From positions 5,771,001 through 5,835,000 of the forward strand of contig OY783198.1 in assembly GCA_963678675.1 (NCBI GenBank): DNA of 64,000 bases, written 5' to 3'. The DNA is from Xiphydria camelus (lineage: Eukaryota > Arthropoda > Insecta > Hymenoptera > Xiphydriidae). The translations under genes were made by a program, and so were the position numbers. Each line of letters begins with the position of its first letter. Within the stretch, counting starts at the first letter, position 1. The notes beneath the pieces were generated by a model. It did not search any database and had not been told where the DNA came from. It saw nothing but the letters and a program-made list of their open reading frames with translations. Positions 46,285 through 58,200 of this stretch are shown here, piece by piece.

Positions 46285-49200
46285 GTACGCATGGCTCTCT
46301 GTACCTATACTACCTCTTTTTTATCAATCTCGCCGTTCGGATGCGCGAGACACCATTATACCTTATACTTGGAACACACAGAGGTATCTCCTTCATTCTC
46401 CACCGGTGCCCTTTCCTCTTCCCTCTCGCGATGTCATTTGTGCGTACAAATTCCCTCGCGATAATCCTCGCTCGCCTCTGTTCCCTCAGCAGGGAAACCG
46501 ATTGCTATGAGAGGCTGTGGAAACGACGAAGCGACTGGCGAAGCACCTCGAAAACGGCTCATCGTCGCCCTGGATCCTCGCCCTCTTCTCCCGTGCCAAA
46601 AATCCCTCTTTTTCCACTCCTCCTCCCTCTCCGGAGAAACCCGAACGGGGTCGAGCGGATTTTATTTTCCACCGCCGTCCCTCGCAGACAACGTTGTTTC
46701 GCGTATAGCGACTGTAATTTAATTTGAAATGCAGACTGACGCGCAACGGCAGTCCGGAATAAAGGGATTAAATGCGGACGTGCGACGCGTGCCGAGCCGC
46801 GAGGGCTAATTGCAAATCCTTTAATTGCTCGTCTGGAAGAGTTTTACAACTGCCGCGAAATATGATATCTACGTGTACAGAGGGCTGGCATTTTTAGGGA
46901 GAAATGCTGAAATCAATTTTTCGCGTCGCGACGTTGATCTTCTCGCCTTTCCTAGTTTTTGTTTCTTTACATTCGTCCCTCGAGAAGTTCTCGCGGAAGT
47001 AAGAACTCCGTACGAGAGTTCGCGTGTCGAGTTTTCTTGTCTATAGAGGTACTTGTAATTACTACTTATATTATTGCTAGCATCTGCTGGAATCGCCGTC
47101 ACGGCCGTATCGGACCTATTCCTCCTCCTGGAACTTCGATAACGCGTCACGAATATATAAAGAATCTCTATTAATATCTCTTTCGCTGGGTTATATCGAT
47201 CGATTTGTCCGAATTGCTCTCCCACTCGCTTTGAATGACAAAGGGGGATTTCGCCGTGAGCCTCTCGAGAAAGCCTCGGAGCTTTGACGAATCGTTCCGC
47301 GAAATTGAGTGAAAACTGGACAGCTCCGGAAGGGTGGGCGTGGTACGTGCGATCACGTTGAAAAAGCCCCGGGAGCTTCGGGCGGTATACGCGCGATCAA
47401 TCTCGATCGATCAAGCTGACGCGTAGAACCTGTCGCGAAAGAGAGAAAAAAAAATTTGATTGAAATTGCAATCACATCGGCCGAGGCCTGATGTATAGCC
47501 GCTGTTAATAGGTAATTTTCTCGCCACAATGACGCGACTGCGATCGACAGGCTCGAATTTTCAATCTAATTTTAAATTCTAATTCGAAGCGATCGACATG
47601 TCGTCTTCAGGGGCCGAACCTTTCCCATTGACGTTGCGTTATCCGGGAAATCATCGACGCCAAGCGCGGCGGGTATCGATCATCCGTCGCGTACATACCG
47701 CGTACCGCTCGAATTGCGTTAAAATTTATCGGGGGATTTGTTCGAAATTCGCGCGGAAATTAACGCTATTACCATAAATTACACGCGATTACAAATGGGA
47801 TAAAATCCGTATAAGGAAGATCTAGAGTCTCGCTTATTCGCTCGTTCCTCATCGATTCCCCGTGATTATTCGCGAAAATATCGCATAACGATTGGAATTT
47901 ACTACGGAGCATTCGAATCCTCTCGTTCCACTCGTCGCGAAAGGTCGCGCGAAATCGGCTGCAAATTGAGATAACCCTCGTGCCTCGTATAAACCCCATG
48001 GGAATATAATGTGGCATTAGAGTGTATTGTCACCAACCCCAGGGAGGATTTATACCCCTGAATTGCGGCTTAAGGGGCGATTCGCTTCGAAATTTCCATA
48101 TTCGAATCGTTCTCTCGCCCCGCGCCTCGATTATTTTGCGCGTAATTCAACTCGCCGCGCGCGTGCGCGTGTCTCTAACGAGGACTCTAATCGTGGGATT
48201 GGTCATCGGACGCGAGACCGCTCTCAAAATCATCGCTACGCGAATTTTCGAGTTGCCGTACCGCGAGCGACTCGTGCCGAATGGGTCGCGCGACGTAGCT
48301 ACGTATACACCGATCCAACCGGATGCTGCGTCTCGCCGTAACCGTAACCGTAGTCGCGGCGCCAGATATTCCCCTGGCAATCTCGCAGCCGTAAAACGTA
48401 ACGCCTCGTTCGCACGAAGCGGATGGTCGAAGGAGGAGGAGGAAGAGGAGGAGGAGGAGGATCTCGAAGTGGCGGCACCTGGCCGAGCCATCTTACTCGC
48501 GTTTGCAGCCGAGATATATAAATAGGAAAGTGACCATCGCCTCGAAATTGCGAGATCATCTCCCTTTTATACATTTCGTCTAGACACACCGCGAGGATTT
48601 CTTCCGATCTTCTCGCGACTGCTACGTGGGAAAGTGAGATTTGAAGATCTACTCTTCCCCGCACACGTGTACGATTCTCTCGCGCGCTTCCAACAATTTA
48701 TACTTACGCGCGGTTCTTCTTTCTTTTGCAGAGTGAAGAATCGTTGTCTTCGGAGGGCTCGGGCACCTCGGCCGGATCTTCGGGTTGTACAGAAGATTCG
48801 GGCAGCGAGGTCGCCTGCGACATCACCCTCATCGAGAGGCTCATCCGGTCTCATCCGATCTGGTTCCTCCCAGGCATCCAGAGAGCCGGTGCCTTTCACT
48901 TGTTGCAGGGCAAGGAGGAAGGGGTGAGTGAGCATTTGCGGTCGTCCCGAATCGCGTATCTCTGCAGTCGAGTCTCTCTGACTTTCCAAAGGAACAAAGG
49001 ATATAAAGTACACGCGTTGCATATACCCGCACTCCGCAAGTCGGATAAACACATTCAGCGCATTGACACACGTTTTCACCGACGTTTCTACCAACAGTTT
49101 CCTACCGCCTTAATTTCGAGAGAAATACTTATTTATTATTCACACACACACGCTCGCGATATCGAAAGATGTTTTATGTAGGGACACGAGAACAGATTGG

Positions 49201-52200
49201 CCACGCGCGGCAATAGTCCGTAATGAACAGTATATTTGTTGCCGCGGCACAGCGACTAAATATTTATGAACTCGCGATACGTAGAGATTCACCGAATTGT
49301 TTTTAGTAAACCGCGCTCCGCTAATATGGTAAACGCGCTGGTCGATATCGTCCTCATGAAGCGAGAGAGACTTTCGTCGGTGCAAATGTACGTTTCAATG
49401 AGCCCGAACGAACGAGTTAAAACAACTTTCTGACAATCCCATTCACTGTAAGCGCTCTCGAGCTGCCAATAAAACGGCTATCGTTCAGCGTATATCGCCC
49501 GACGGCCTTCTCCAGTGAATATCCACCGATACGAACGTACCCTTGCGCGTTTATACGGGGAGTGAGCAAGCAATACCGTGGGAATGCGGGATGGAAGATG
49601 AAATACAGAAGTGGGAGGCTCGTCCGTTGCGCGCAGGGGTATATAGGCCTGTTGCGGAATTTCGTATCGCGCGGTTCCGGGCTATTCGACGAGCCAGAAT
49701 CGCCAGTTTAATGCTCAATAAAGTTAATAGGCAATGCGAGCTTTGAAATGTGGCGGTCCGGTCCTTGGCGAGCGGCCAAGCGTCGATCGGGTGAGTTATC
49801 GCGCGGACGCGCGAATACTTTGGAAGTTCAGTCAACCTGCAGTTGCAGTTACGACCCGCGGTTGTCACTGATCGAATATTGAGTGTAATCGCTGATACAA
49901 TTAGGGACGCGTCAGATATCGACGCGATATTTGGCAGCGGCGCCGTATGCGCCGCGGGGTCACCAATTCCACTTTCCAGGGTTGCCACAGACCTGGAAAT
50001 CCTGGAAAAGTCAGGAAATTTCAATAGAATCTCTGGAAAATAGAATTTCGCGCTATTTATTAAGCTATCGATGTGATATTAATTTTCAATACATTGTTCC
50101 CAAAGAATATTTAACCAATGTTTTGCGACATGGCGTAAATATGCATACGCGAGCATCGACTCGTTCTCCTTGAAACGTAGAAATAAGAATCTAATCTGTC
50201 TAATTCTCGGCCGGGAAACCGTGTCAATGCCTATACGGTAATCTGCGTGAGAGCTCCTTGTTCCCGAGAAACAATGGGTGGAACTGTGAGAAATCGTTAT
50301 ATAAATAGCGCGCGAGATTCGAGATGTAAACGGTCGTTGGCGATATATTCCGTCAACGATTCGCAATCGGTTTTGTGGTAATTCCACGCTTTTTTAATAT
50401 TTGTCATTGTACGTGATTCCTTTTGATTATTCAATTATGACTACAAAATTCGATCGATTGTTCGTGACTCGATGGTCCATGCAAAATATCTCGTATGATA
50501 AATACAAATATTTATTACACGTACTACACAATAGTGAAACGGTGTTCCGTCATGGCGAAAACCAATTGATTGTCTCCCGGCGTTTCGCGATCGTCATTTC
50601 CCGAGAGGACCGCCGCTGCATTTTGTCGCTCGTTATGCCCGCTACGCGCAGGCATCCGGGATAAAAAAGTCGGGATTTTGCGCCACCGTTCGAATAAATA
50701 TCTCTCTCCGCACTAGGTAAGCATAAAAGCCGAGTGTAATCAACGTGGAAATGTCTGTGAACGATGAAAGCCCCATTCGAGGCATTGTTCCTCGGTCTTT
50801 CATTGTTTTCCAGCTTTGTTAATTGTTATGTTCCCCGAATGGACGAGCTCTCGGGTACGGTCGAAATACAATGCAAGTCGCAATTACTCTCCTCGGTTAG
50901 GGTGCCCCTCGAAAGAGTTAGAGAAGTAGCAAAAGTTGCAGTGCAAAACAAGAGGGAAATAGAGGTGCAGGGTAGAGTTGGGGAAAAAAGTGGTCGGAAT
51001 ACCGAGCTCTAAACCGAGTCGAGAATTTAAAGGAAAGCTGCTCGTTGCGTTTCGATACACTGCCAGAATAGATAAATCGCTCCGGCAGTAAATGTATCAT
51101 TCTTCCAGCCCCCTGATGAATTTATTGTCGCAATTTAGGCTCGAAAATATGTCGAATCCACCATTCCTTAATCAATTTATCGAATTTATCGAAGGAACTC
51201 ATACTTGCCGATGTCGGAAATCGTTTTAATCAGTAATTTCAATAGTTTTCGCTTCGATTTTCATTAATCGTAGAAAATGTTTGTCCTTTTAGAATTTTGT
51301 AGTTCGCCAATCGAGTCAAAGCGATACGATGGCCCTTTCCGTGAGACTGCCGCCCGGTAAAGGTCCTTATATCGAGCATTATCTGATACAAGCGAACAAG
51401 GGAAAATTGAGTTTGGAGACCAGCGAAAACAGATTCGATAATATCCCGTCGCTCATCGCTCATTATTCTCAATGCTGGTGAGTACTATAGTACTCCTGTA
51501 TTATAGAATCGTTTCTCAACGGTTCATAAAGTTCCAATAAATTGCGAACACTCTACTGGAGAACGCTGATGTCTAAGCGAACTCGTAAGCGAGAAAACTC
51601 ATCGTGCTTTGTGCCCGAGAAGCTTAATTTGTGGTTTCTACATTCTTTGGCAAGCAGTGACGAGTTACCGGTTCAGCTCACACTGCCAAGGGCGATGCGA
51701 GATGCTAAGAATAGGCAGCAACTCTCGTCGTTGGCGCTTTTAGGTCAAGAATTTTGGAGGTATCCAATGGCAAATCCCAAACCACCCGAAAGCAGCAGCA
51801 GTAATACTTCTAGTCTCAGCAGTTTTCACGGTGGTGAGCGCACGGAACCACTAGATATTTTATTCCATTCGGATTATATTACTGAAGCAGGATATATATT
51901 AGCTTCATTGTACTTTTCTTCAGGCAATAACAATAACAACAACAATAATAATGGAAGCACACCTACTACGGAAAGCATAGTGCTGAACCTTGCCCCTATT
52001 TCATCGCACGACACGAGTAAGTTTTGAAAAATATGCCGTAGCACTGTTTGCAGAGTCTTGATAAAAGTTAACTCAATCCCGGATATCGATCGCCCGACAG
52101 ATATCATTTTCACTTCCTCTTATATAGCCTTCAACAGCAGTTTCTAGTGAAATCTAATTTTCATTACCGCGTGTTCTTCGACTTATTGCTTCGAGCCCTT

Positions 52201-55200
52201 CCGATCGAGTTAACCGTGACCGCCTTCTCGAGAGGATACTTCTATTTTTAGCAAACACATCGCCGACGAACACCGTCGCCACTTCCACCTTCGCGTCGTC
52301 GCTGCCGCGTCAACCGAGGCCCACGCCTCCCAATACACTGAACCTAACGACTTTTAACGAACCTCTGGACGCGAAGAAAGAAAGTCTCGACAAAATGTCA
52401 CCTAACGAGAAGCTTTCCCAGAAGCTGATCTCGCCGAATTTGGTGCAAAGCGTGCGGTGCCCTTCACCGGTGGTGCACAACGTAGAGAACAACGTTCTCA
52501 GTCCGACCGACGCCAAGAGCAACTTCGAGGTAACGAAGGGCGCCACCTTCGAAACCGCCAAATCGTCGGTCGTCGAGTTTTCCCGCAGCAACAAGTTCAC
52601 CGCCAACACTTCCTCCGCCTCGAATTTTCATCAAAACATCTCGAACTTCAACAATCTCGCCAACGCGAACTCACCGACCTTACCGGAGCTGAGGAACGTC
52701 GTTCAGGAAAATCACGGTCTGACGCAGAGCTTGAAGACACCTCCGCCTCCGCCGCCGAGATGGGCAAAGCCCGGTATCAGTCAGAGCCAGAGCAGCTTTA
52801 CGGTGACCACCACTGTCTCGTTCAACGTTAACCAGACCAGCGACGTGACCACGTCGCAGCAAAACACTCCTTCCGATCCGAACACTTCGCTGCTGAGTCC
52901 CCAAAGCGTTACTTCGAATAAGTCCTTGACATCGAATCTCTCGAACAAATCCCCTCTATCCCCGATGACGCCCGTACTCTCGCCCTCCTCCAAAATCGTT
53001 TCGAGCGTCGGCACGAAGACGCCGAATGTTCTCTCACCGAACACGCCGTCCGGAACGGGCAAGTCGAAGCGACGCAGAGATCGCGAGGCTCGTAAAAACT
53101 CTCAGCACTACCAGGAGTCGGACATCCTGGAGTCGTACTACCGAAGCTCTCCGGGCGACAAGATTTCGGATTACGAGGATATTTGGAACACGACCGATCA
53201 GTCGAATCATTCCACTTGGTCGCCCAACGATAAATTGGGATGTGCCGACTCACTGACCAGTCCCCCGGACCGGTTGAGAAATTCGAACGACCGTTTGATG
53301 GCGCCCGAACGGATAGTGAGTCCTGGCGAAAGGTGTCCGAACGATAGGTTAGCCGGTAACGATCAGTTCGCCGCGAAGAATGACAGACTCGTTTTACGAG
53401 GCGATAAAGGGATGTCTAATAACGAGAAACTCAGTTACAAGGAGATAACGAGTCCCGAATTCAGCAGTTTTAAACCGGTGCTGGATCTGAAGAGTACGGA
53501 CGCGGGATCGCCCGAGGAAACTGGACTGGGAAGGAGGCCGGATCTGCTATCCAGAGTTTGTGAGTAGATTGTGTTTCCTAATCGGCGTGTGAAAAAGATC
53601 CGGCATGTTTGGCAATATCGAATGAGATTTCCGCTAAGCATGCTGGATCTCTTCTTGCCGGTTACCCATCTATCGATCCTTCGCAATATTTCAGTCGAAG
53701 CACTCCGCTAATTCGATGACGATTGTTTGCTGCAGGCAGTGCCAATTCTTTGAACAGCCCTTACACGATGACGCCACCCAGAAACAGACTGGGGCTCATT
53801 TTAACTAAATCGGAAAGTAACAGTCCGTTGACTCCAGAGTCGAAGCAAGGCAGTCCCTTCTACGCGGAACCAGCCGACGCCATCGCTCAGAGTACAGCAT
53901 TAGTTCCGAGAAGACGACAGAGGAGTAACCCCGTGTCGAGCAAGTATCGTCACAGCGAGCCCGGTTGGTTGCAAACGCCAGTAGGGGCCAACGCGAATCA
54001 ACTTCATCCCATCGACTGGGAGGAATCGGAAGAGACTGAAGATAAGACGCCCTTGATATCGTCCTCCGTCGACAATTTGGCCAAGCGATTGGGTAACAGG
54101 GAAATTAAAAAAATGCCCAGAGCGAAACCGGTTCAACCGCCAAAGGTCAGGACAAAGGTCTTTAACGATACTTCGTGGGCTGTGGACTCCAGCTGGGAGT
54201 TTATCGGTAAGCCGTGCGCATCGATGGAACTTGAAATGAAATTGTTCGAACCACGTTGCCGTTATTTCTACGAAAACATCGTTTGTTGGTAACGTTTGTT
54301 CTCAGGAAACGAAGGCGACGATGGCGAGCCGGATTACGACTGCGACGCGGATTACGAAACGGATCACTTGGGAAGAAAATTTCCAGACGAGGAGGATGAA
54401 AACGACGTCTTAGGAAATACCTTAACCGCGCAGAGTATCATTCTTCAACGGTGAGTCGTGCTATCCGAAGTCCTTTAATCGAAGCGATTCTTCATAAAAG
54501 CTTCGAGAAGTCATACGAGGTCATTTGTTACAGGTACCCCGAATTGTTGAAACCGCCGGATAATGTACAGTCGATGAACAGTGATAGAAACTCTTCGTAC
54601 GACAACGTCGAGAAGAGGAACGAGCGAGGAGATACTCCCGACACCAGAAAGGATGACCACACTTACGATCCTTCCGAGTGGGAGTCTATGCTGGACACGG
54701 ACGAGAGCGACGTCGAAAGAATCAAGAGGAACAAGAGTTTCAAGGAACGGCTGGATCCTCTCTTATGTAAGTACTCCTTCGAAATCTAGTGTGAATGATT
54801 CAATGGTCCGTCATGCTGTACCAATGTGATTCCCCGTCTTCTGTACTTATAAATTGATCAAATTAAACTTTGTCGGATACGTCGAAGAGACAGTTCATCT
54901 CTAGGGATATGTAAATTAGCACGTTTTGCACAAGAGTTGTCTTACGTAACGAGAATAGCGTTCACCGCATCATTGTTCTCGACAGACTTAATAGCGTAAT
55001 TTTGTTTATACATTGAGTAACTAGCGAGCGTACTTCTCCGCACGAAGGAAAGAGACGCTTTTGTCACGTCTGAAGTCGCGTCGAGCGTCTACTTGAGTCA
55101 GTGAACGCTTTCATCGCGTGCCACTTATAAGAATTATAGTTTTCCCCCGGTTATTTCAACGTAAGCGGAAGAACGAGCAAATATGAAATTGTCCTGCGTC

Positions 55201-58200
55201 GTGAACGAAGATGCGGGGAGGAAAATAGTAATCGTGCGTTACTATAGACCTTTCGACTGCCGCTTTATGTATTTTAGTCCATTCGAATACAAAACGGGTC
55301 CTGTTAAGTTGTGCTTCGAATAATCAAGCGGTTCTCTTTATTTCCAACCTCGTCGCATTTCGAGGAACTGCTCGTGTATCCCCAAGCGCGCCCGTTAGAC
55401 GCTTTTATTACGGAGCAATTCAATGCCTCGTCATAAAAGGGAATTTAGAAGCGAAAAAGATTCCTAGAAATTCTGCTAGACCTTTTCAGAGTGTTATTAT
55501 TTTTCGATGGTTCGCTGTAATATAATATCGCGCGGTGAATACAATAAAAAGGGGATTTACCGGATAGGTATATTACAGGAAAATTTGATATGTAGCTATG
55601 CATTGTTTAAATCACGGGAAATCAACAGTTTCTGAGATTAAAGTAGCTACCGCGTATCTTATCGTAGACTTTGATCCGTACTTCGCGTTATGCTATCAAA
55701 GTTGTCAAAGGAAACCGATTGATGCGATTACGCCGATACAGGGTCCTCGATACGTTTATGCAAATGGACAAACAAACGAAGCTTAGAAGGCAGATGCCAT
55801 ATCATTTGCTGAATTAAATTCATGAAATGATGCTAACTTCTGACCGTCGTTCAGCGAAATAATGTTCCATGAAAGAATAGAGGCGATGCGAAAGGTGACG
55901 GAAAACTGTTAGTTCATCAGATCGAGATAGTGTTGATGAATTTCTTCTACAAACTTTATAAAATAATCATAAACGTTTTAGAAAGTTCGAAGTCTCATTA
56001 CTGAAATGTACAATATGATCCTTGTGCGTTATCCTAAATCGCGATAATAGATTTACCAAATCGTCAACAAAGGGTGTTAGTTTAGGCTTTGTCGATGAAT
56101 AATATTTCTACTTCATCGACCCTGTCTGAGTCATGCCGAAGCAAGAGTATCTAAATTGCAGTAGTAGGGGGCTGATAACGAAGAGGGAACGCTGCAAGGA
56201 AAAGAATCTCCAAATATTATTCTATTTGCCTTTGAAGTAACTCGAACAGAGCACTTCCTCCAAATTCCTCCTCTTCGTTCTTTCCATAAATTAGAAGGGT
56301 AGGTATGATAACCTCTGGCGACCAAGCCTATTGCAGGGAGGGAAAGGAAGCGGCAGGGTAAGAAAAGTGACAAAGAGGAATATAAAGAAACTCAATAGAA
56401 CTTGTTTCGCACATAATATTTACATATTCGTTGTATTTGGTATCGCAAGCTATGAATATTTATTGAAACGAGAGATTTGAATGAATTTCCAGCTAGGGTA
56501 TCAGAGCTTGATTGTTGTATCGAAGCGTGATTTAATTTGTCGGTATTTTGTCGCGACGGCATTGTTCAATACTGATTTAACAAAGATAATTCACATCTCT
56601 TCCGAGAACAATATTAAGGATAGATTTTAAACATCAGAATCAATGTATCATTGGTTCCTTACTTTTTATCCGGGTGCATTAGACAAGCTGTTCAATAAAT
56701 AAACTATTTTAATACTGGGTGCATACTAAAGGTCGTTCCATAAAAATTATACCGTCTATGGAAAAGTTAAGTAGACAGAAGTACCGCTTCCTGGAAGTTT
56801 GGACTTTCATTCAAGACGTCCTTTATGCTTGCTATATATATCTCCGTGGACTGGATATCAAAAGACACTGATTGGACAAACGGTCAATCCATTTGCGATC
56901 GATTCGCTGCGCAGGCAGACCCTGTGATTGCCCTTGTATAATGTTAGCTAACGTCCGAGTAGGTATTTTCTTCATATACTTAGATCGAAACAATATACAA
57001 TTGTTGATAAAGATTATCGATATTTGTCATTCAACTAAAACCATTTACCGTAAGTGCGCCCCTCCATTACCGAGTTCTAAAGTACGTATGTCCAGTGGTA
57101 TAGAGGAGCTTCTGTTTATTATTGCTTGCTTACGAGACTACTATTACCACGAGCATCCCGGTAGTCTGGGATCGTTCGTCGTCGGGGTAGCTTCGGATCG
57201 TACGTATCGCGATAATGGTTCAAGTTCACATTTTCTCTTCGAAGCAAAGCGGAGAGGAGGAATTTACGAATAAGTGGAAGAGTTCAGATCTCCTGTGACG
57301 AAGCAATCGCTAGTGCGTGCAGTGTCGACGACTTGTCAATTGATATCGCGCTTGATAGAAGGAAAATGGTGTGAGGGAGAAAGAGAATAAGCTTGGCGAA
57401 GCTTACGTTGTTTACTTAATGCGATCACGTTTGTAATGCATTCTCGCGCTGTTCGATGAACGCTACCGAAGAGAAGGCAAAAATGACAGAAAATAACGTC
57501 GAAGAATTAAAGAGAGAAGTTGTAGTCTATTTGGAAAGAAGAGGCCAGAAATGCAGCCGTCAAGAAGAATACATAATCGTGGCTTCTTTAGAGAGAAGCA
57601 TAAATCATCGAGCGAATAAAAAACGGACGCGCCACATTCTGCTGAAGATTGGAAATTGGTTTCAGGAGTTTTTCCGAGGAGTGCAACGCGCGTTGGTGAT
57701 TCTTAAATGTATGAGACATTGTCAACTATAAAGGATATTTCTATTAGGATTGATTTACCCTATCAATAATGCGAAATTTACAATGCATTGTTATATCGAA
57801 TTGGGGCATTTTGAGTATAAATAAAGCGGGTAATTAGCTTACCGATCATGTGATTCATCTAAGATGTATCCTTTTTAATTTTACAGCACCTCCCAGAGTT
57901 CAAGCGCTGAGGAATCGCGATACGGCCGGCACTGGATCGTCTATACGGTCGTACGCTCTTCAGTTAGCGGCCGATAAGACCACTACCTTCTCTCAGAACA
58001 TTGACAATTTTATCCAGTGCACCAAGGAAGGAAAGGAGGCCAGTCCGCATGTCGTTATGAGAAACATGCGACAATTCATGTCCGGAATGAAGAATTATCT
58101 AGTGAAGCACGGCGAGCGGGAATTCGAGAAGGAAGTCGAGAAGGAGCGACTGAAGTTAAAGGCCAACGAGTTTCTGAATCTGGACGCCATATTAGAAGGA

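Noticed and set aside
56872..57273. 133-codon frame within the sprint intron
   Set aside because: The frame lacks an ATG at its start, has no domain, and its donor context is not consistent with flanking exon phase.
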